A stretch of 64,000 nt of DNA from Odontesthes bonariensis (GCF_027942865.1 NC_134506.1:10562436-10626435); one strand, 5' to 3'. Shown: positions 1 through 12,860, counted from the stretch's first letter. A program made the numbers and translations. The notes: generated by a model not told the origin, from the sequence alone.

Positions 1-3000
1 ATCTCCACCTGCAGCAACTACCATCAGCCTGCAAAATGTTCTACCTTCCATCTCCACCTGCAGCAACTACCATCTGCCTGCAAGATGTTCTACCTTCCAT
101 CTCCCCCTGCAGCAACTACCATCTGCCTGCAACATGATCTACCTTCCATCTCCACCTGCAGCAACTACCATCTGCCTGCAAGATGTTCCACCTTCCATCT
201 CCACCTGCAGCAACTACCATCAGCCTGCAAAATGTTCCACCTTCCATTTGCACCTGCAGCAACTACCATCAGCCTCCAAAATGTACCACCTTCCATCTCA
301 ACCTGCAGCAACTACCATCAGCCTGCAAAATGTACCACCTTCCATCTCAACCTGCAGCAACTACCATCAGCCTGCAAAATGTTCTACCTTCCATCTCCAC
401 CTGCAGCAACTATCATCAGCCTGCAAAATGTTCTACCTTCCATCTCCACCTGCAGCAACTACCATCTGCCTGCAAGATGTTCTACCTTCCATCTCCACCT
501 GCAGCAACTACCATCTGCCTGCAAGATGTTCCACCTTCCATCTCCACCTGCAACAACTACCATCTGCCTGCAAAATGTTCTACCTTCCATCTCCACCTGC
601 AGCAACTACCATCTGCCTGCAAGATGTTCTACCTTCCATCTCCACCTGCAGTAACTACCATCAGCCTGCAAAAAGTTCCACCTTCCATCTCCACCTGCAG
701 TAACTACCATCTGCCTGCAAAATGTTCTACCTTCCATCTCCACCTGCAGCAACTACCATCTGCCTGCAAAATGTTCTACCTTCCATCTCCACCTGCAGCA
801 ACTACCATCAGCCTGCAAAATGTTCCACCTTCCATCTCCACCTGCAGCAACTACCATCAGCCTGCAAGATGTTCCACCTTCCATCTCCACCTGCAGCAAC
901 TACCATCAACCTGCAAAATGTTCCACCTTCCATCTCCACCTGCAGTAACTACCATCTGCCTGCAAAATGTTCTACCTTCCATCTCCACCTGCAGCAACTA
1001 CCATCTGCCTGCAAGATGTTCCATCTCCACCTGCAGCAACTACCATATGCCTGAAAAATGTTTCACCTTCCATCTCCACCTGCAGCAACTACCATCAGCC
1101 TGCAAAATGTTCTACCTTCCATCTCCACCTGCAGCAACTACCATCAACCTGCAAAATGTTCTACCTTCCATCTCCACCTGCAGCAACTACCATCAGCCTG
1201 AAAAATGTTCCACCTTCCATCTCCACCTGCAGCAACTACCATCAGCCTGCAAAATGTTCTACCTTCCATCTCCACCTGCAGCAACTACCATCTGCCTGCA
1301 AGATGTTCTACCTTCCATCTCCCCCTGCAGCAACTACCATCTGCCTGCAACATGATCTACCCTCCATCTCCACCTGCAGCAACTACCATCTGCCTGCAAG
1401 ATGTTCCACCTTCCATCTCCACCTGCATCAACTACCATCAGCCTGCAAAATGTTCCACCTTCCATTTGCACCTGCAGCAACTACCATCAGCCTCCAAAAT
1501 GTACCACCTTCCATCTCAACCTGCAGCAACTACCATCAGCCTGCAAAATGTTCTACCTTCCATCTCCACCTGCAGCAACTATCATCAGCCTGCAAAATGT
1601 TCTACCTTCCATCTCCACCTGCAGCAACTACCATCTGCCTGCAAGATGTTCTACCTTCCATCTCCACCTGCAGCAACTACCATCTGCCTGCAACATGATC
1701 TACCTTCCATCTCCACCTGCAGCAACTACCATCTGCCTGCAAGATGTACCACCTTCCATCTCCACCTGCAGCAACTACCATCAGCCTGCAAAATGTTCCA
1801 CCTTCCATTTGCACCTGCAGCAACTACCATCAGCCTCCAAAATGTTCCACCTTCCATCTCCACCTGCAATAACTACCATCTGCCTGCAAAATGTTCTACC
1901 TTCCATCTCCACCTGCAGCAACTACCATCTGCCTGCAAAATGTTCTACCTTCCATCTCCACCTGCAGCAACTACCACCTGCCTGCAAAATGTTCTACCTT
2001 CCATCTCCACCTGCAGCAACTACCATCAGCCTGCAAAATGTACCACCTTCCATCTCCACCTGCAGCAACTACCATCAGCCTGCAAAATGTACCACCTTCC
2101 ATCTCCACCTGCAGCAACTACCATCAGCCTGCAAAAAGTTCCACCTTCCATCTCCACCTGCAGCAACTACCATCAACCTGCAAAATGTTCTACCTTCCAT
2201 CTCCACCTGCAGCAACTACCATCTGCCTGCAAAATGTTCTACCTTCCATCTCCACCTGCAGCAACTACCATCTGCCTGCAAGATGTTCCACCTTCTATCT
2301 CCACCTGCAGCAACTACCATCTGCCTGAAAAATGTTTCACCTTCCATCTCCACCTGCAGCAACTACCATCAACCTGCAAAATGTTCTACCTTCCATCTCC
2401 ACCTGCAGCAACTACCATCAGCCTGCAAAATGTTCCACCTTCCATCTCCACCTGCAGCAACTACCATCAACCTGCAAAATGTTCTACCTTCCATCTCCAC
2501 CTGCAGCAACTACCATCTGCCTGCAAAATGTTCTACCTTCCATCTCCCCCTGCAGCAACTACCATCTGCCTGCAAAATGTTCTACCTTCCATCTCCACCT
2601 GCAGCAACTACCATCAGCCTGAAAAATGTTCCACCTTCCATCTCCACCTGCAGCAACTACCATCAGCTTGCAAAATGTTCTACCTTCCATCTCCACCTGC
2701 AGCAACTACCATCTGCCTGCAAGATGTTCTACCTTCCATTTGCACCTGCAGCAACTACCATCTGCCTGCAACATGATCTACCTTCCATCTCCACCTGCAG
2801 CAACTACCATCTGCCTGCAAGATGTTCCACCTTCCATCTCAACCTGCAGCAACTACCATCAGCCTGCAAAATGTTCTACCTTCCATCTCCACCTGCAGCA
2901 ACTATCATCAGCCTGCAAAATGTTCTACCTTCCATCTCCACCTGCAGCAACTACCATCTGCCTGCAAAATGTTCTACCTTCCATCTCCACCTGCAGCAAC

Positions 3001-6000
3001 TACCATCTGCCTGCAAGATGTTCCACCTTCCATCTCCACCTGCAGCAACTACCATCAGCCTGCAAAATGTTCCACCTTCCATCTCCACCTGCAGCAACTA
3101 CCATCAGCCTGCAAAATGTTCCACCTTCCATCTCACCTGCAGCAACTACCATCTGCCTGCAAAATGTTCCACCTTCCATCTCCACCTGCAGCAACTACCA
3201 TCAGCCTGCAAAATGTTCTACCTTCCATCTCCACCTGCAACAACTACCATCAACCTGCAAAATGTTCTACCTTCCATCTCCACCTGCAGCAACTAACATC
3301 AGCCTGCAAAATGTTCTACCTTCCATCTCCACCTGCAGCAACTACCATCAGCCTGCAAAATGTTCCACCTTCCATCTCCACCTGCAGCAACTACCATCAG
3401 CCTGCAAAATGTTCTACCTTCCATCTCCACCTGCAGCAAAACTACCATCTGCCTGCAAGATGTTCTACCTTCCATCTCCACCTGCAGCAACTACCATCAG
3501 CCTGAAAAATGTTCCACCTTCCATCTCCACCTGCAGGAACTACCATCAGCCTGCAAAATGTACCACCTTCCATCTCACCTGCAGCAACTACCATCTGCCT
3601 GCAAAATGTTCTACCTTACATCTCCACCTGCAGCAACTACCATCTGCCTGCAAGATGTTCTACCTTCCATCTCCACCTGCAGCAACTACCATCAGCCTGC
3701 AAAATGTTCTACCTTCCATCTCCACCTGCAGCAACTATCATCTGCCTGCAAGATGTTCTACCTTCCATCTCCACCTGCAGCAACTACCATCAGCCTGCAA
3801 AATGTTCTACCTTCCATCTCCACCTGCAGCAACTACCATCTGCCTGCAAAATGTTCTACCTTCCATCTCCACCTGCAGTAACTACCATCTGCCTGCAACA
3901 TGATCTACCTTCCATCTCCACCTGCAGTAACTACCATCTGCCTGTAAGATGTTCTACCTTCCATCTCCACCTGCAGTAACTACCATCTGCCTGCAAAATG
4001 TTCTACCTTCCATCTCCACCTGCAGTAACTACCATCTGCCTGCAAAATGTTCTACCTTCCATCTCCACCTGCAGTAACTACCATCAGCCTCCAAAATGTT
4101 CCACCTTCCATCTCCACCTGCAGCAACTACCATCAACCTGCAAAATGTTCTACCTTCCATCTCCACCTGCAGCAACTACCATCTGCCTGCAAAATGTTCT
4201 ACCTTCCATCTCCACCTGCAGCAACTACCATCAGCCTGCAAAATGTACCACCTTCCATCTCCACCTGCAGCAACTACCATCTGCCTGCAAGATGTACCAC
4301 CTTCCATCTCCACCTGCAGCAACTACCATCTGCCTGCAAAATGTTTCACCTTCCATCTCCACCTTCAGCAACTACCATCAGCCTGCAAAATGTTCCACCT
4401 TCCATCTCCACCTGCAGCAACTACCATCAACCTGCAAAATGTTCTACCTTCCATCTCCACCTGCAGCAACTACCATCTGCCTGCAAGATGTTCCACCTTC
4501 CATCTCCACCTGCAGCAACTACCATCTGCCTGCAAGATGTTCCACCTTCCATCTCCACCTGCAGCAACTACCATCTGCCTGAAAAATGTTCTACCTTCCA
4601 TCTCCACCTGCAGCAACTACCATCTGCCTGCAAGATGTTCCACCTTCCATCTCCACCTGCAGCAACTACCATCTGCCTGAAAAATGTTCCACCTTCCATC
4701 TCCACCTGCAGCAACTACCATCAGCCTGCAAAATGTTCCACCTTCCATCTCCACCTGCAGCAACTACCATCAACCTGCAAAATGTTCTACCTTCCATCTC
4801 CACCTGCAGCAACTACCATCAGCCTGAAAAATGTTCCACCTTCCATCTCCACCTGCAGCAACTACCATCAGCCTGCAAAATGTTCTACCTTCCATCTCCA
4901 CCTGCAGCAACTACCATCTGCCTGCAAGATGTTCTACCTTCCATCTCCCCCTGCAGCAACTACCATCTGCCTGCAACATGATCTACCTTCCATCTCCACC
5001 TGCAGCAACTACCATCTGCCTGCAAGATGTTCCACCTTCCATCTCCACCTGCAGCAACTACCATCAGCCTGCAAAATGTTCCACCTTCCATTTGCACCTG
5101 CAGCAACTACCATCAGCCTCCAAAATGTACCACCTTCCATCTCAACCTGCAGCAACTACCATCAGCCTGCAAAATGTACCACCTTCCATCTCAACCTGCA
5201 GCAACTACCATCAGCCTGCAAAATGTTCTACCTTCCATCTCCACCTGCAGCAACTATCATCAGCCTGCAAAATGTTCTACCTTCCATCTCCACCTGCAGC
5301 AACTACCATCTGCCTGCAAGATGTTCTACCTTCCATCTCCACCTGCAGCAACTACCATCTGCCTGCAAGATGTTCCACCTTCCATCTCCACCTGCAACAA
5401 CTACCATCTGCCTGCAAAATGTTCTACCTTCCATCTCCACCTGCAGCAACTACCATCTGCCTGCAAGATGTTCTACCTTCCATCTCCACCTGCAGTAACT
5501 ACCATCAGCCTGCAAAAAGTTCCACCTTCCATCTCCACCTGCAGTAACTACCATCTGCCTGCAAAATGTTCTACCTTCCATCTCCACCTGCAGCAACTAC
5601 CATCTGCCTGCAAGATGTTCCATCTCCACCTGCAGCAACTACCATATGCCTGAAAAATGTTTCACCTTCCATCTCCACCTGCAGCAACTACCATCAGCCT
5701 GCAAAATGTTCTACCTTCCATCTCCACCTGCAGCAACTACCATCAACCTGCAAAATGTTCTACCTTCCATCTCCACCTGCAGCAACTACCATCAGCCTGA
5801 AAAATGTTCCACCTTCCATCTCCACCTGCAGCAACTACCATCAGCCTGCAAAATGTTCTACCTTCCATCTCCACCTGCAGCAACTACCATCTGCCTGCAA
5901 AATGTTCTACCTTCCATCTCCCCCTGCAGCAACTACCATCTGCCTGCAACATGATCTACCCTCCATCTCCACCTGCAGCAACTACCATCTGCCTGCAAGA

Positions 6001-9000
6001 TGTTCCACCTTCCATCTCCACCTGCAGCAACTACCATCAGCCTGCAAAATGTTCCACCTTCCATTTGCACCTGCAGCAACTACCATCAGCCTCCAAAATG
6101 TACCACCTTCCATCTCAACCTGCAGCAACTACCATCAGCCTGCAAAATGTTCTACCTTCCATCTCCACCTGCAGCAACTATCATCAGCCTGCAAAATGTT
6201 CTACCTTCCATCTCCACCTGCAGCAACTACCATCTGCCTGCAAGATGTTCTACCTTCCATCTCCACCTGCAGCAACTACCATCTGCCTGCAACATGATCT
6301 ACCTTCCATCTCCACCTGCAGCAACTACCATCTGCCTGCAAGATGTACCACCTTCCATCTCCACCTGCAGCAACTACCATCAGCCTGCAAAATTTTCCAC
6401 CTTCCATTTGCACCTGCAGCAACTACCATCAGCCTCCAAAATGTTCCACCTTCCATCTCCACCTGCAATAACTACCATCTGCCTGCAAAATGTTCTACCT
6501 TCCATCTCCACCTGCAGCAACTACCATCTGCCTGCAAAATGTTCTACCTTCCATCTCCACCTGCAGCAACTACCACCTGCCTGCAAAATGTACCACCTTC
6601 CATCTCCACCTGCAGCAACTACCATCAGCCTGCAAGATGTTCCACCTTCCATCTCCACCTGCAGCAACTACCATCTGCCTGCAAAATGTTCTACCTTCCA
6701 TCTCCACCTGCAGCAACTACCATCTGCCTGCAAGATGTTCCATCTCCACCTGCAGCAACTACCATCTGCCTGAAAAATGTTTCACCTTCCATCTCCACCT
6801 GCAGCAACTACCATCAGCCTGCAAAATGTTCTACCTTCCATCTCCACCTGCAGCAACTACCATCAACCTGCAAAATGTTCTACCTTCCATCTCCACCTGC
6901 AGCAACTACCATCTGCCTGCAAAATGTTCCACCTTCCATCTCCACCTGCAGCAACTACCATCAGCCTGCAAAATGTTCCACCTTCCATCTCCACCTGCAG
7001 CAACTACCATCAGCCTGCAAAATGTTCTACCTTCCATCTCCACCTGCAGCAACTACCATCAGACTGAAAAATGTTCCACCTTCCATCTCCACCTGCAGCA
7101 ACTACCATCAGCCTGCAAAATGTTCTACCTTCCATCTCCACCTGCAGCAACTACCATCTGCCTGCAAGATGTTCTACCTTCCATCTCCCCCTGCAGCAAC
7201 TACCATCTGCCTGCAACATGATCTACCTTCCATCTCCACCTGCAGCAACTACCATCTGCCTGCAAAATGTACCACCTTCCATCTCCACCTGCAGCAACTA
7301 CCATCAGCCTGCAAGATGTTCCACTTTCCATCTCCACCTGCAGCAACTACCATCAACCTGCAAAATGTTCCACCTTCCATCTCCACCTGCAGTAACTACC
7401 ATCTGCCTGCAAAATGTTCTACCTTCCATCTCCACCTGCAGCAACTACCATCTGCCTGCAAGATGTTCCATCTCCACCTGCAGCAACTACCATATGCCTG
7501 AAAAATGTTTCACCTTCCATCTCCACCTGCAGCAACTACCATCAGCCTGCAAAATGTTCTACCTTCCATCTCCACCTGCAGCAACTACCATCAACCTGCA
7601 AAATGTTCTACCTTCCATCTCCACCTGCAGCAACTACCATCAGCCTGAAAAATGTTCCACCTTCCATCTCCACCTGCAGCAACTACCATCAGCCTGCAAA
7701 ATGTTTTACCTTCCATCTCCACCTGCAGCAACTACCATCTGCCTGCAAGATGTTCTACCTTCCATCTCCCCCTGCATCAACTACCATCTGCCTGCAACAT
7801 GATCTACCCTCCATCTCCACCTGCAGCAACTACCATCTGCCTGCAAGATGTTCCACCTTCCATCTCCACCTGCAGCAACTACCATCAGCCTGCAAAATGT
7901 TCCACCTTCCATTTGCACCTGCAGCAACTACCATCAGCCTCCAAAATGTACCACCTTCCATCTCAACCTGCAGCAACTACCATCAGCCTGCAAAATGTTC
8001 TACCTTCCATCTCCACCTGCAGCAACTATCATCAGCCTGCAAAATGTTCTACCTTCCATCTCCACCTGCAGCAACTACCATCTGCCTGCAAGATGTTCTA
8101 CCTTCCATCTCCACCTGCAGCAACTACCATCTGCCTGCAACATGATCTACCTTCCATCTCCACCTGCAGCAACTACCATCTGCCTGCAAGATGTACCACC
8201 TTCCATCTCCACCTGCAGCAACTACCATCAGCCTGCAAAATGTTCCACCTTCCATTTGCACCTGCAGCAACTACCATCAGCCTCCAAAATGTTCCACCTT
8301 CCATCTCCACCTGCAGTAACTACCATCTGCCTGCAAAATGTTCTACCTTCCATCTCCACCTGCAGCAACTACCATCTGCCTGCAAAATGTTCTACCTTCC
8401 ATCTCCACCTGCAGCAACTACCACCTGCCTGCAAAATGTACCACCTTCCATCTCCACCTGCAGCAACTACCATCAGCCTGCAAGATGTTCCACCTTCCAT
8501 CTCCACCTGCAGCAACTACCATCAACCTGCAAAATGTTCCACCTTCCATCTCCACCTGCAGTAACTACCATCTGCCTGCAAAATGTTCTACCTTCCATCT
8601 CCACCTGCAGCAACTACCATCTGCCTGCAAGATGTTCCATCTCCACCTGCAGCAACTACCATCTGCCTGAAAAATGTTTCACCTTCCATCTCCACCTGCA
8701 GCAACTACCATCAGCCTGCAAAATGTTCTACCTTCCATCTCCACCTGCAGCAACTACCATCAACCTGCAAAATGTTCTACCTTCCATCTCCACCTGCAGC
8801 AACTACCATCTGCCTGCAAAATGTTCCACCTTCCATCTCCACCTGCAGCAACTACCATCAGCCTGCAAAATGTTCCACCTTCCATCTCCACCTGCAGCAA
8901 CTACCATCAGCCTGCAAAATGTTCTACCTTCCATCTCCACCTGCAGCAACTACCATCTGCCTGCAAGATATTCTACCTTCCATCTCCCCCTGCAGAAACT

Positions 9001-9512
9001 ACCATCTGCCTGCAACATGATCTACCTTCCATCTCCACCTGCAGCAACTACCATCTGCCTGCAAGATGTACCACCTTCCATCTCCACCTGCAGCAACTAC
9101 CATCAGCCTGCAAAATGTTCCACCTTCCATTTGCACCTGCAGCAACTACCATCAGCCTCCAAAATGTACCACCTTCCATCTCCACCTGCAGCAACTACCA
9201 TCAGCCTGCAAAATGTTCTACCTTCCATCTCCACCTGCAGCAACTATCATCAGCCTGCAAAATGTTCTACCTTCCATCTCCACCTGCAGCAACTACCATC
9301 TGCCTGCAAGATGTTCTACCTTCCATCTCCACCTGCAGCAACTACCATCAGCCTGCAAAATGTTCTACCTTCCATCTCCACCTGCAGCAACTACCATCTG
9401 CCTGCAAGATGTTCTACCTTCCATCTCCACCTGCAGCAACTACCATCAGCCTGCAAAATGTTCCACCTTCCATCTCCACCTGCAGCAACTACCATCTGCC
9501 TGCAAGATGTTT
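1..9512. repeat. 49-bp minisatellite, array A
   Basis: About 194 head-to-tail copies of a 49-bp unit run from the left edge to 9,512. Each unit has a PstI-type CTGCAG core followed by CAACTACCATC, a CCTGCAAAATGTT block and CTACCTTCCATCTCCAC. The plus strand is C-rich and G-poor (about 19 C and 5 G per unit). Recurrent variants are shared between distant units: CAGTAAC for CAGCAAC, CTGAAAA for CTGCAAA, AACATGATCT for AAGATGTTCT, TTTGCAC for CTCCAC, and a 42-bp unit lacking 7 bp. The 42-bp unit occurs near 1,015, 5,614, 6,734, 7,462 and 8,631, so blocks of many units have been copied together. Since 49 is not a multiple of 3, a reading frame passes through all three phases and gives a 49-residue peptide period, which explains the many long overlapping open frames. 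I do not read these as separate genes. Confidence 0.97.
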
Positions 9513-9810
9513 TCCTCAAAGAGCGCATAGACCTTCACAATGAAGTCACAGAGGTAAATGATGTTTAAGAGAAAAAAAATGGATAAATTAATTATTCAGC
9601 AAGAAACAGGAAACATTTGAATTTCCAACATTCTTCATAATCAAATTAAATGTTTTTCCTCTAAATGCAGCAAATTTTTCTTTGGCTTTCCTCCAGAGAA
9701 CTATCTGGCCCTCACAGATACTCAAGTCAAATAGAAGCAAACCAAGTGCCATATCTCCATGGACACCAACACCACCATCTCCTTGCCCTAACTGGGAGTG
9801 CTCCTTCTAA
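9507..9810 (+). CDS. Putative 3'-terminal exons of unknown gene, copy A
   Basis: The last repeat unit runs into unique sequence that reads DVFLKERIDLHNEVTE in one frame and then meets a good splice donor (GAG|GTAAAT, exon end 9,553). The other two frames stop before the donor. A 143-bp candidate intron ends in TTTCCTCCAG (acceptor at 9,695-9,696). The following exon, read in phase, gives about 37 residues to a TAA at 9,808-9,810, and AATAAA follows 48 bp later. The same architecture is kept in copy B at 37,680-37,991, with only substitutions (E-R-I against E-L-I; R-T-I against R-P-I). I recognise no protein family. The repeat array upstream carries scattered stops in every frame, so how it joins these exons is unknown. 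An alternative 86-residue open frame (9,665-9,925) is also kept in both copies but runs through the AATAAA. Confidence 0.35.
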
Positions 9811-9858
9811 CTGGACTTACTGGACAAACCAAGCAAACGTCCGCCTCACTGCATTTAA

Positions 9859-9864
9859 AATAAA
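9859..9864 (+). terminator. Candidate polyadenylation signal, copy A
   Basis: AATAAA lies 48 bp after the in-phase TAA of the putative terminal exon. It is conserved in the duplicate at 38,040-38,045. Confidence 0.4.
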
Positions 9865-10516
9865 AGATCCTGTGACTTCAATTACTTTAAATGATTTTGT
9901 GCTCTTTTCACAATTGTTCACTTGAAAGAGAAGCCTGAATGAATGTTGTTTTTTTAATTGATTTGGTTAAAGTTAAAGTTTTTAATTCTATTTTGTTTAA
10001 ATGTTTTGCTGATGTTTTGAGGAAGCTGATAATGGTGAAGAACTGTATTCATGTTTGGGGGTGAAATGTAATGTGGAATATATTCAATTACACCAGTGAG
10101 AAGAGCTAAACAGCATTAAAAATTAATTTGCTCCTGAAAGTAGTGACCAAACCTTGATTAAAGTATCAGAATGTAGACATTAGAGCTTTACAGAGAAAAC
10201 AGAATTAGTATAGAACTTAACATTACCAGTCATAATCTCTCAGTGTAACTTTACTTTTCTATCTTTGTCCATGAACACCAGAGAGGAGCTTTATTTCAAC
10301 ACGGTCACCTCTCTATTTAACTCATTATTTGTTTTCCAAATGATTTAAAAAGGTCTCTGAGGTTTTTGGGAATTAATAAACAATTGCAGTGCATGCAGCC
10401 TCAATATAAATAATTTCACTGAGTTCACATTCTGATTTGACAATTCAATTCAATTCAATTCAAAAATACTTTATTTATCCCAGAGGGAAATTAAATGTTG
10501 ATGTAGCTCAATTAAA

Positions 10517-12857
10517 TCAAGGAGTTATTATAGATGCTGATGGCTGTGGGCAGGAAAGATTTCCTGTAGCGGTCCGTTTTGCATCCAAACTGAAGAAGCC
10601 TTTGACTGAAGAGACTCTGTTTTCCAATAACAGTCTCATTGAGAGGATGTTCAGGGTTGTCCATAATTCTCTTTTATGCAAAATCCTTCTTTGCATCATT
10701 GTCTCCAGAGGTTCCACAGTTGTCCTCAGAACAGAACCAGCCTTCTTTATCAGGTTGTTGAGTCTTTTTAGGTCCCTGGTTCTGATGCTGCTGCCCCAAC
10801 AGATGACACAAGAGGAAATGACGCTCTCAACAACAGACTTGTAGAAGATCTGCAACATCTTGTTGCAAACCTTGAAGGATCTTAGCTTCCTGAAGAAGTA
10901 CAGTCTGCTCTGTTCTTTCTTGTAGATGGCTTCACTGTTGTGTCTCCAGTCCAGTCTGTTGTCCACATGAACACCAAGGTATTTATATTCCTCAACCCCC
11001 TCCACTTCTTCTCCCATGATGGAAACAGGGTTTGATCTGACCCTGTTTCTCCTGAAATCTACAATCATCTCCTTTGTTTTGTTAACATTCAAGATGAGAT
11101 GACTGTTCCCACACCATGCCACAAAGCGGTCCACCAGCTCTCTGTACTCAGCTTCTTGTCCATCTCTGATACACCCGACCACTGCAGAGTCATCTGAATA
11201 TTTCTGTAGATGACAGGAGTCTGACTTGTACTGGAAGTCTGAAGTGTACAGAGTGAAAAGGAATGGTGAGATTACAGTCCCCTGTGGTGCTCTGTGCCGC
11301 TTATCACCTGGTTAGACACACAATTCTTCAGTCTGAGACCCCATCCACACGTAGCCGGGTATCTGCTAAAACGAATATATTTTTCTACGTTTGGACCTGT
11401 CATCCACATGAAAACGCATGAAAACGCACCGTAAACGAATGTTTTTAAAAACTCCGGGCAAAGTGAAGATTTTTGAAAACTCCGTTTATGCAGCTGCGTG
11501 TAGACAGAGATAACCGGAGATTTGCGTTTTCGAACGTCACAATATGCGCCAAAACAACAACAAATCTGCTTAAAAGTCTAAAGTGCGACCTTTGTTTACT
11601 GAAGAAGCATGGATGCCTTGAGAACTGTGGTGGTTATTATTGTGCAGGCGCTGTTTACAGCCTTGATTTTACACGCCCAAGTCGTACTCCTCACTCCTGT
11701 CGCTGTCGGAATTATTACGTCCTCATATCGAGGGGCAGCTTTGTCATACGATCACCTGTAAGTGTGCTCAAAAAAGTTGCGTGCACACTTTATTATTTAG
11801 CTGACGAGGGCAGATTGTGCAAAACAGCAAATGCATTTGGGTTGTCAAGACAGGTGAAAACGCAGATGTTCGGTTATGTGTGGAAGGTGTTTTTTTCGAA
11901 AACGAGGTAATGTGGATACAGATTTTTTTATAAACGGAGGGGGGGAAACATTCGGTTTTAAAAATACCCGGTTACGTGTGGACAAGGCCTGACAAACTGT
12001 GGTCTGTTTGTCAGGTAGTCATTAATCAGGTGATTGTTGAGGCCTCCACCTGAGTCTTCTGGAGTTTCAGACTAAGCAGATCAGGCTGAATTGTGTTAAA
12101 TGCACTGGAGAAATCAAAGAACATGATCCTCACAGTGCTGCCTGCTTTGTCCAGATGACAGTGGGTTTGTTGAAGCAGGTGTATGATAGCGTCTTCAACT
12201 CCAACTCCATGGCGATAAGCAAACTGCAGGGGGTCCTGATATGTGCTGGTTTGCTTACACAGGTGGGTCAACAGGAGTCTCTCCAGGACCTTCATGATGT
12301 GGGATGTCAGGGCAACAGGTCTGTAGTCATTGATGTCTGAAGGATGAGTTTTCTTTGGTACCGGAACCAGACAGGATGTCTTCCACAACAGTGGTACCTT
12401 CTCTTGGGTCAAGCTAAGGTTGAAAAGGTGTTGCAGAAATCCCACAGAGCTGCTCTGCACAGGCCTTCAGGACTCGGGGGCTGACACCATCTGGACCTGC
12501 AGCCTTGTTCCGGTTCAGTCTCTCCAACTGCCTCTTCACCTGACTTCTAGAAACAGAAAAAGTGGGAGGGGGAGGCAAAGGGGACAGCAGCATCTCCTGA
12601 TTGGGTTGATGACAAACTAGTGGAAGCAGAAGAATCCATGACTGAGGTGGAGGTGGAGATGTTACAGGAAAGCTGTGGGTCAGAGGAGGGTGGGATGTCT
12701 CTTTGGGAACTGGAGGGGAGGATGGTGAGCTTGTTCCTGAACTGAACCTGTTGAAGAATGTGTTCAGCTCATTTGCTCCAATGACACGTCGGGGCCCATT
12801 GGATGTTTCTCCTGACGCACAGAGCTCTAGTCCAATGAGAATGCCTAACGTTGTCAA
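10517..12857 (-). pseudogene. Reverse transcriptase remnant of the Rex1-like LINE
   Basis: Minus-strand reading. 12,857-12,414 carries the linker and start of the RT (RNKAAGPDGVSPRVLKACAE). It is followed, after a frame shift near 12,435, by 12,460-12,026 with the fingers motif NDYRPVALTSHIMKVLERLL, QFAYRHGVGVEDAI and the first catalytic aspartate in MFFDFSSAFNTI. The YSDD active-site box (KYSDDSAVVGCI) lies at about 11,170-11,205, just right of the C-terminal frame 11,182-10,517. That frame contains NVNKTKEMIVDFRR, YKYLGVHVDNRLDW and INNLIKKAGSV-like thumb motifs. The frame is broken by the 12,435 shift and by the 653-bp insertion, so no active enzyme is made. Confidence 0.85.
11337..11989 (+). 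mobile_element. Non-autonomous PIF/Harbinger element inside the Rex1-like LINE
   Basis: 653 bp with terminal inverted repeats (left GACCCCATCCACACGTAGCC; right end, reverse-complemented, GGCCTTGTCCACACGTAACC) and a 3-bp TGA target duplication (11,334-11,336 and 11,990-11,992). Removing it rejoins the LINE. A plus-strand stretch at about 11,770-11,860 reads KKVACTLYYLADEGRLCKTA followed by NAFGLSRQ, the helix-turn-helix just before the catalytic domain of Harbinger transposases, so this is an internally deleted autonomous copy. The DDE part is missing. Confidence 0.8.
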
Positions 12858-12860
12858 AGG

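Larger units (their letters stand above)
9500..10430. repeat. Duplicated flank of the array (mate at 37,680-38,610)
   Basis: About 930 bp immediately after array A matches the sequence after array B, with roughly a dozen substitutions and single-base length changes (about 98.5% identity by eye). Homology stops at an AATTC microsatellite. In copy A this is followed by a Rex1-like LINE 3' end, and in copy B by an L2 LINE 3' end. This marks a recent segmental duplication that includes the minisatellite. Confidence 0.93.
10440..12860 (-). mobile_element. Rex1-like non-LTR retrotransposon, 5'-truncated
   Basis: A minus-strand LINE. Its 3' end is at the left: an (AATTC)n tail followed by the reverse complement of a 3' UTR ending (ACTTTATTTATCCCAGAGGGAAATT region). 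Going right it holds the C-terminal part of a reverse transcriptase, the catalytic core and the N-terminal palm/fingers; no endonuclease domain is visible, so it is 5'-truncated. It is interrupted at 11,337-11,989 by a Harbinger-type element. Protein style and tail suggest the Rex1 group of the CR1/L2 lineage in fish; the family name is from memory of related sequences and is moderately sure. Confidence 0.85.

Noticed and set aside
3000..3490. Minus-strand open frames in the array (MLQVEMEGG...)
   Set aside because: Antisense reading of the same repeat; same periodicity, no independent support.
1..9512. CRISPR-like array
   Set aside because: There is no repeat-spacer alternation: the units are directly adjacent, in a vertebrate genome.
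85..9568. Many overlapping open frames of 100-640 codons in array A taken as separate genes
   Set aside because: They are phases of one 49-bp repeat; starts and ends fall at recurring unit variants and no non-repeat domain is present.
9665..9925. 86-codon frame MQQIFLWLSSRE... kept in both duplicates
   Set aside because: Conservation is explained by recent duplication. It spans a splice acceptor and a polyadenylation signal, and has no recognisable domain.
10437..10844. 135-codon plus-strand frame
   Set aside because: Antisense of the Rex1-like reverse transcriptase and its tail.
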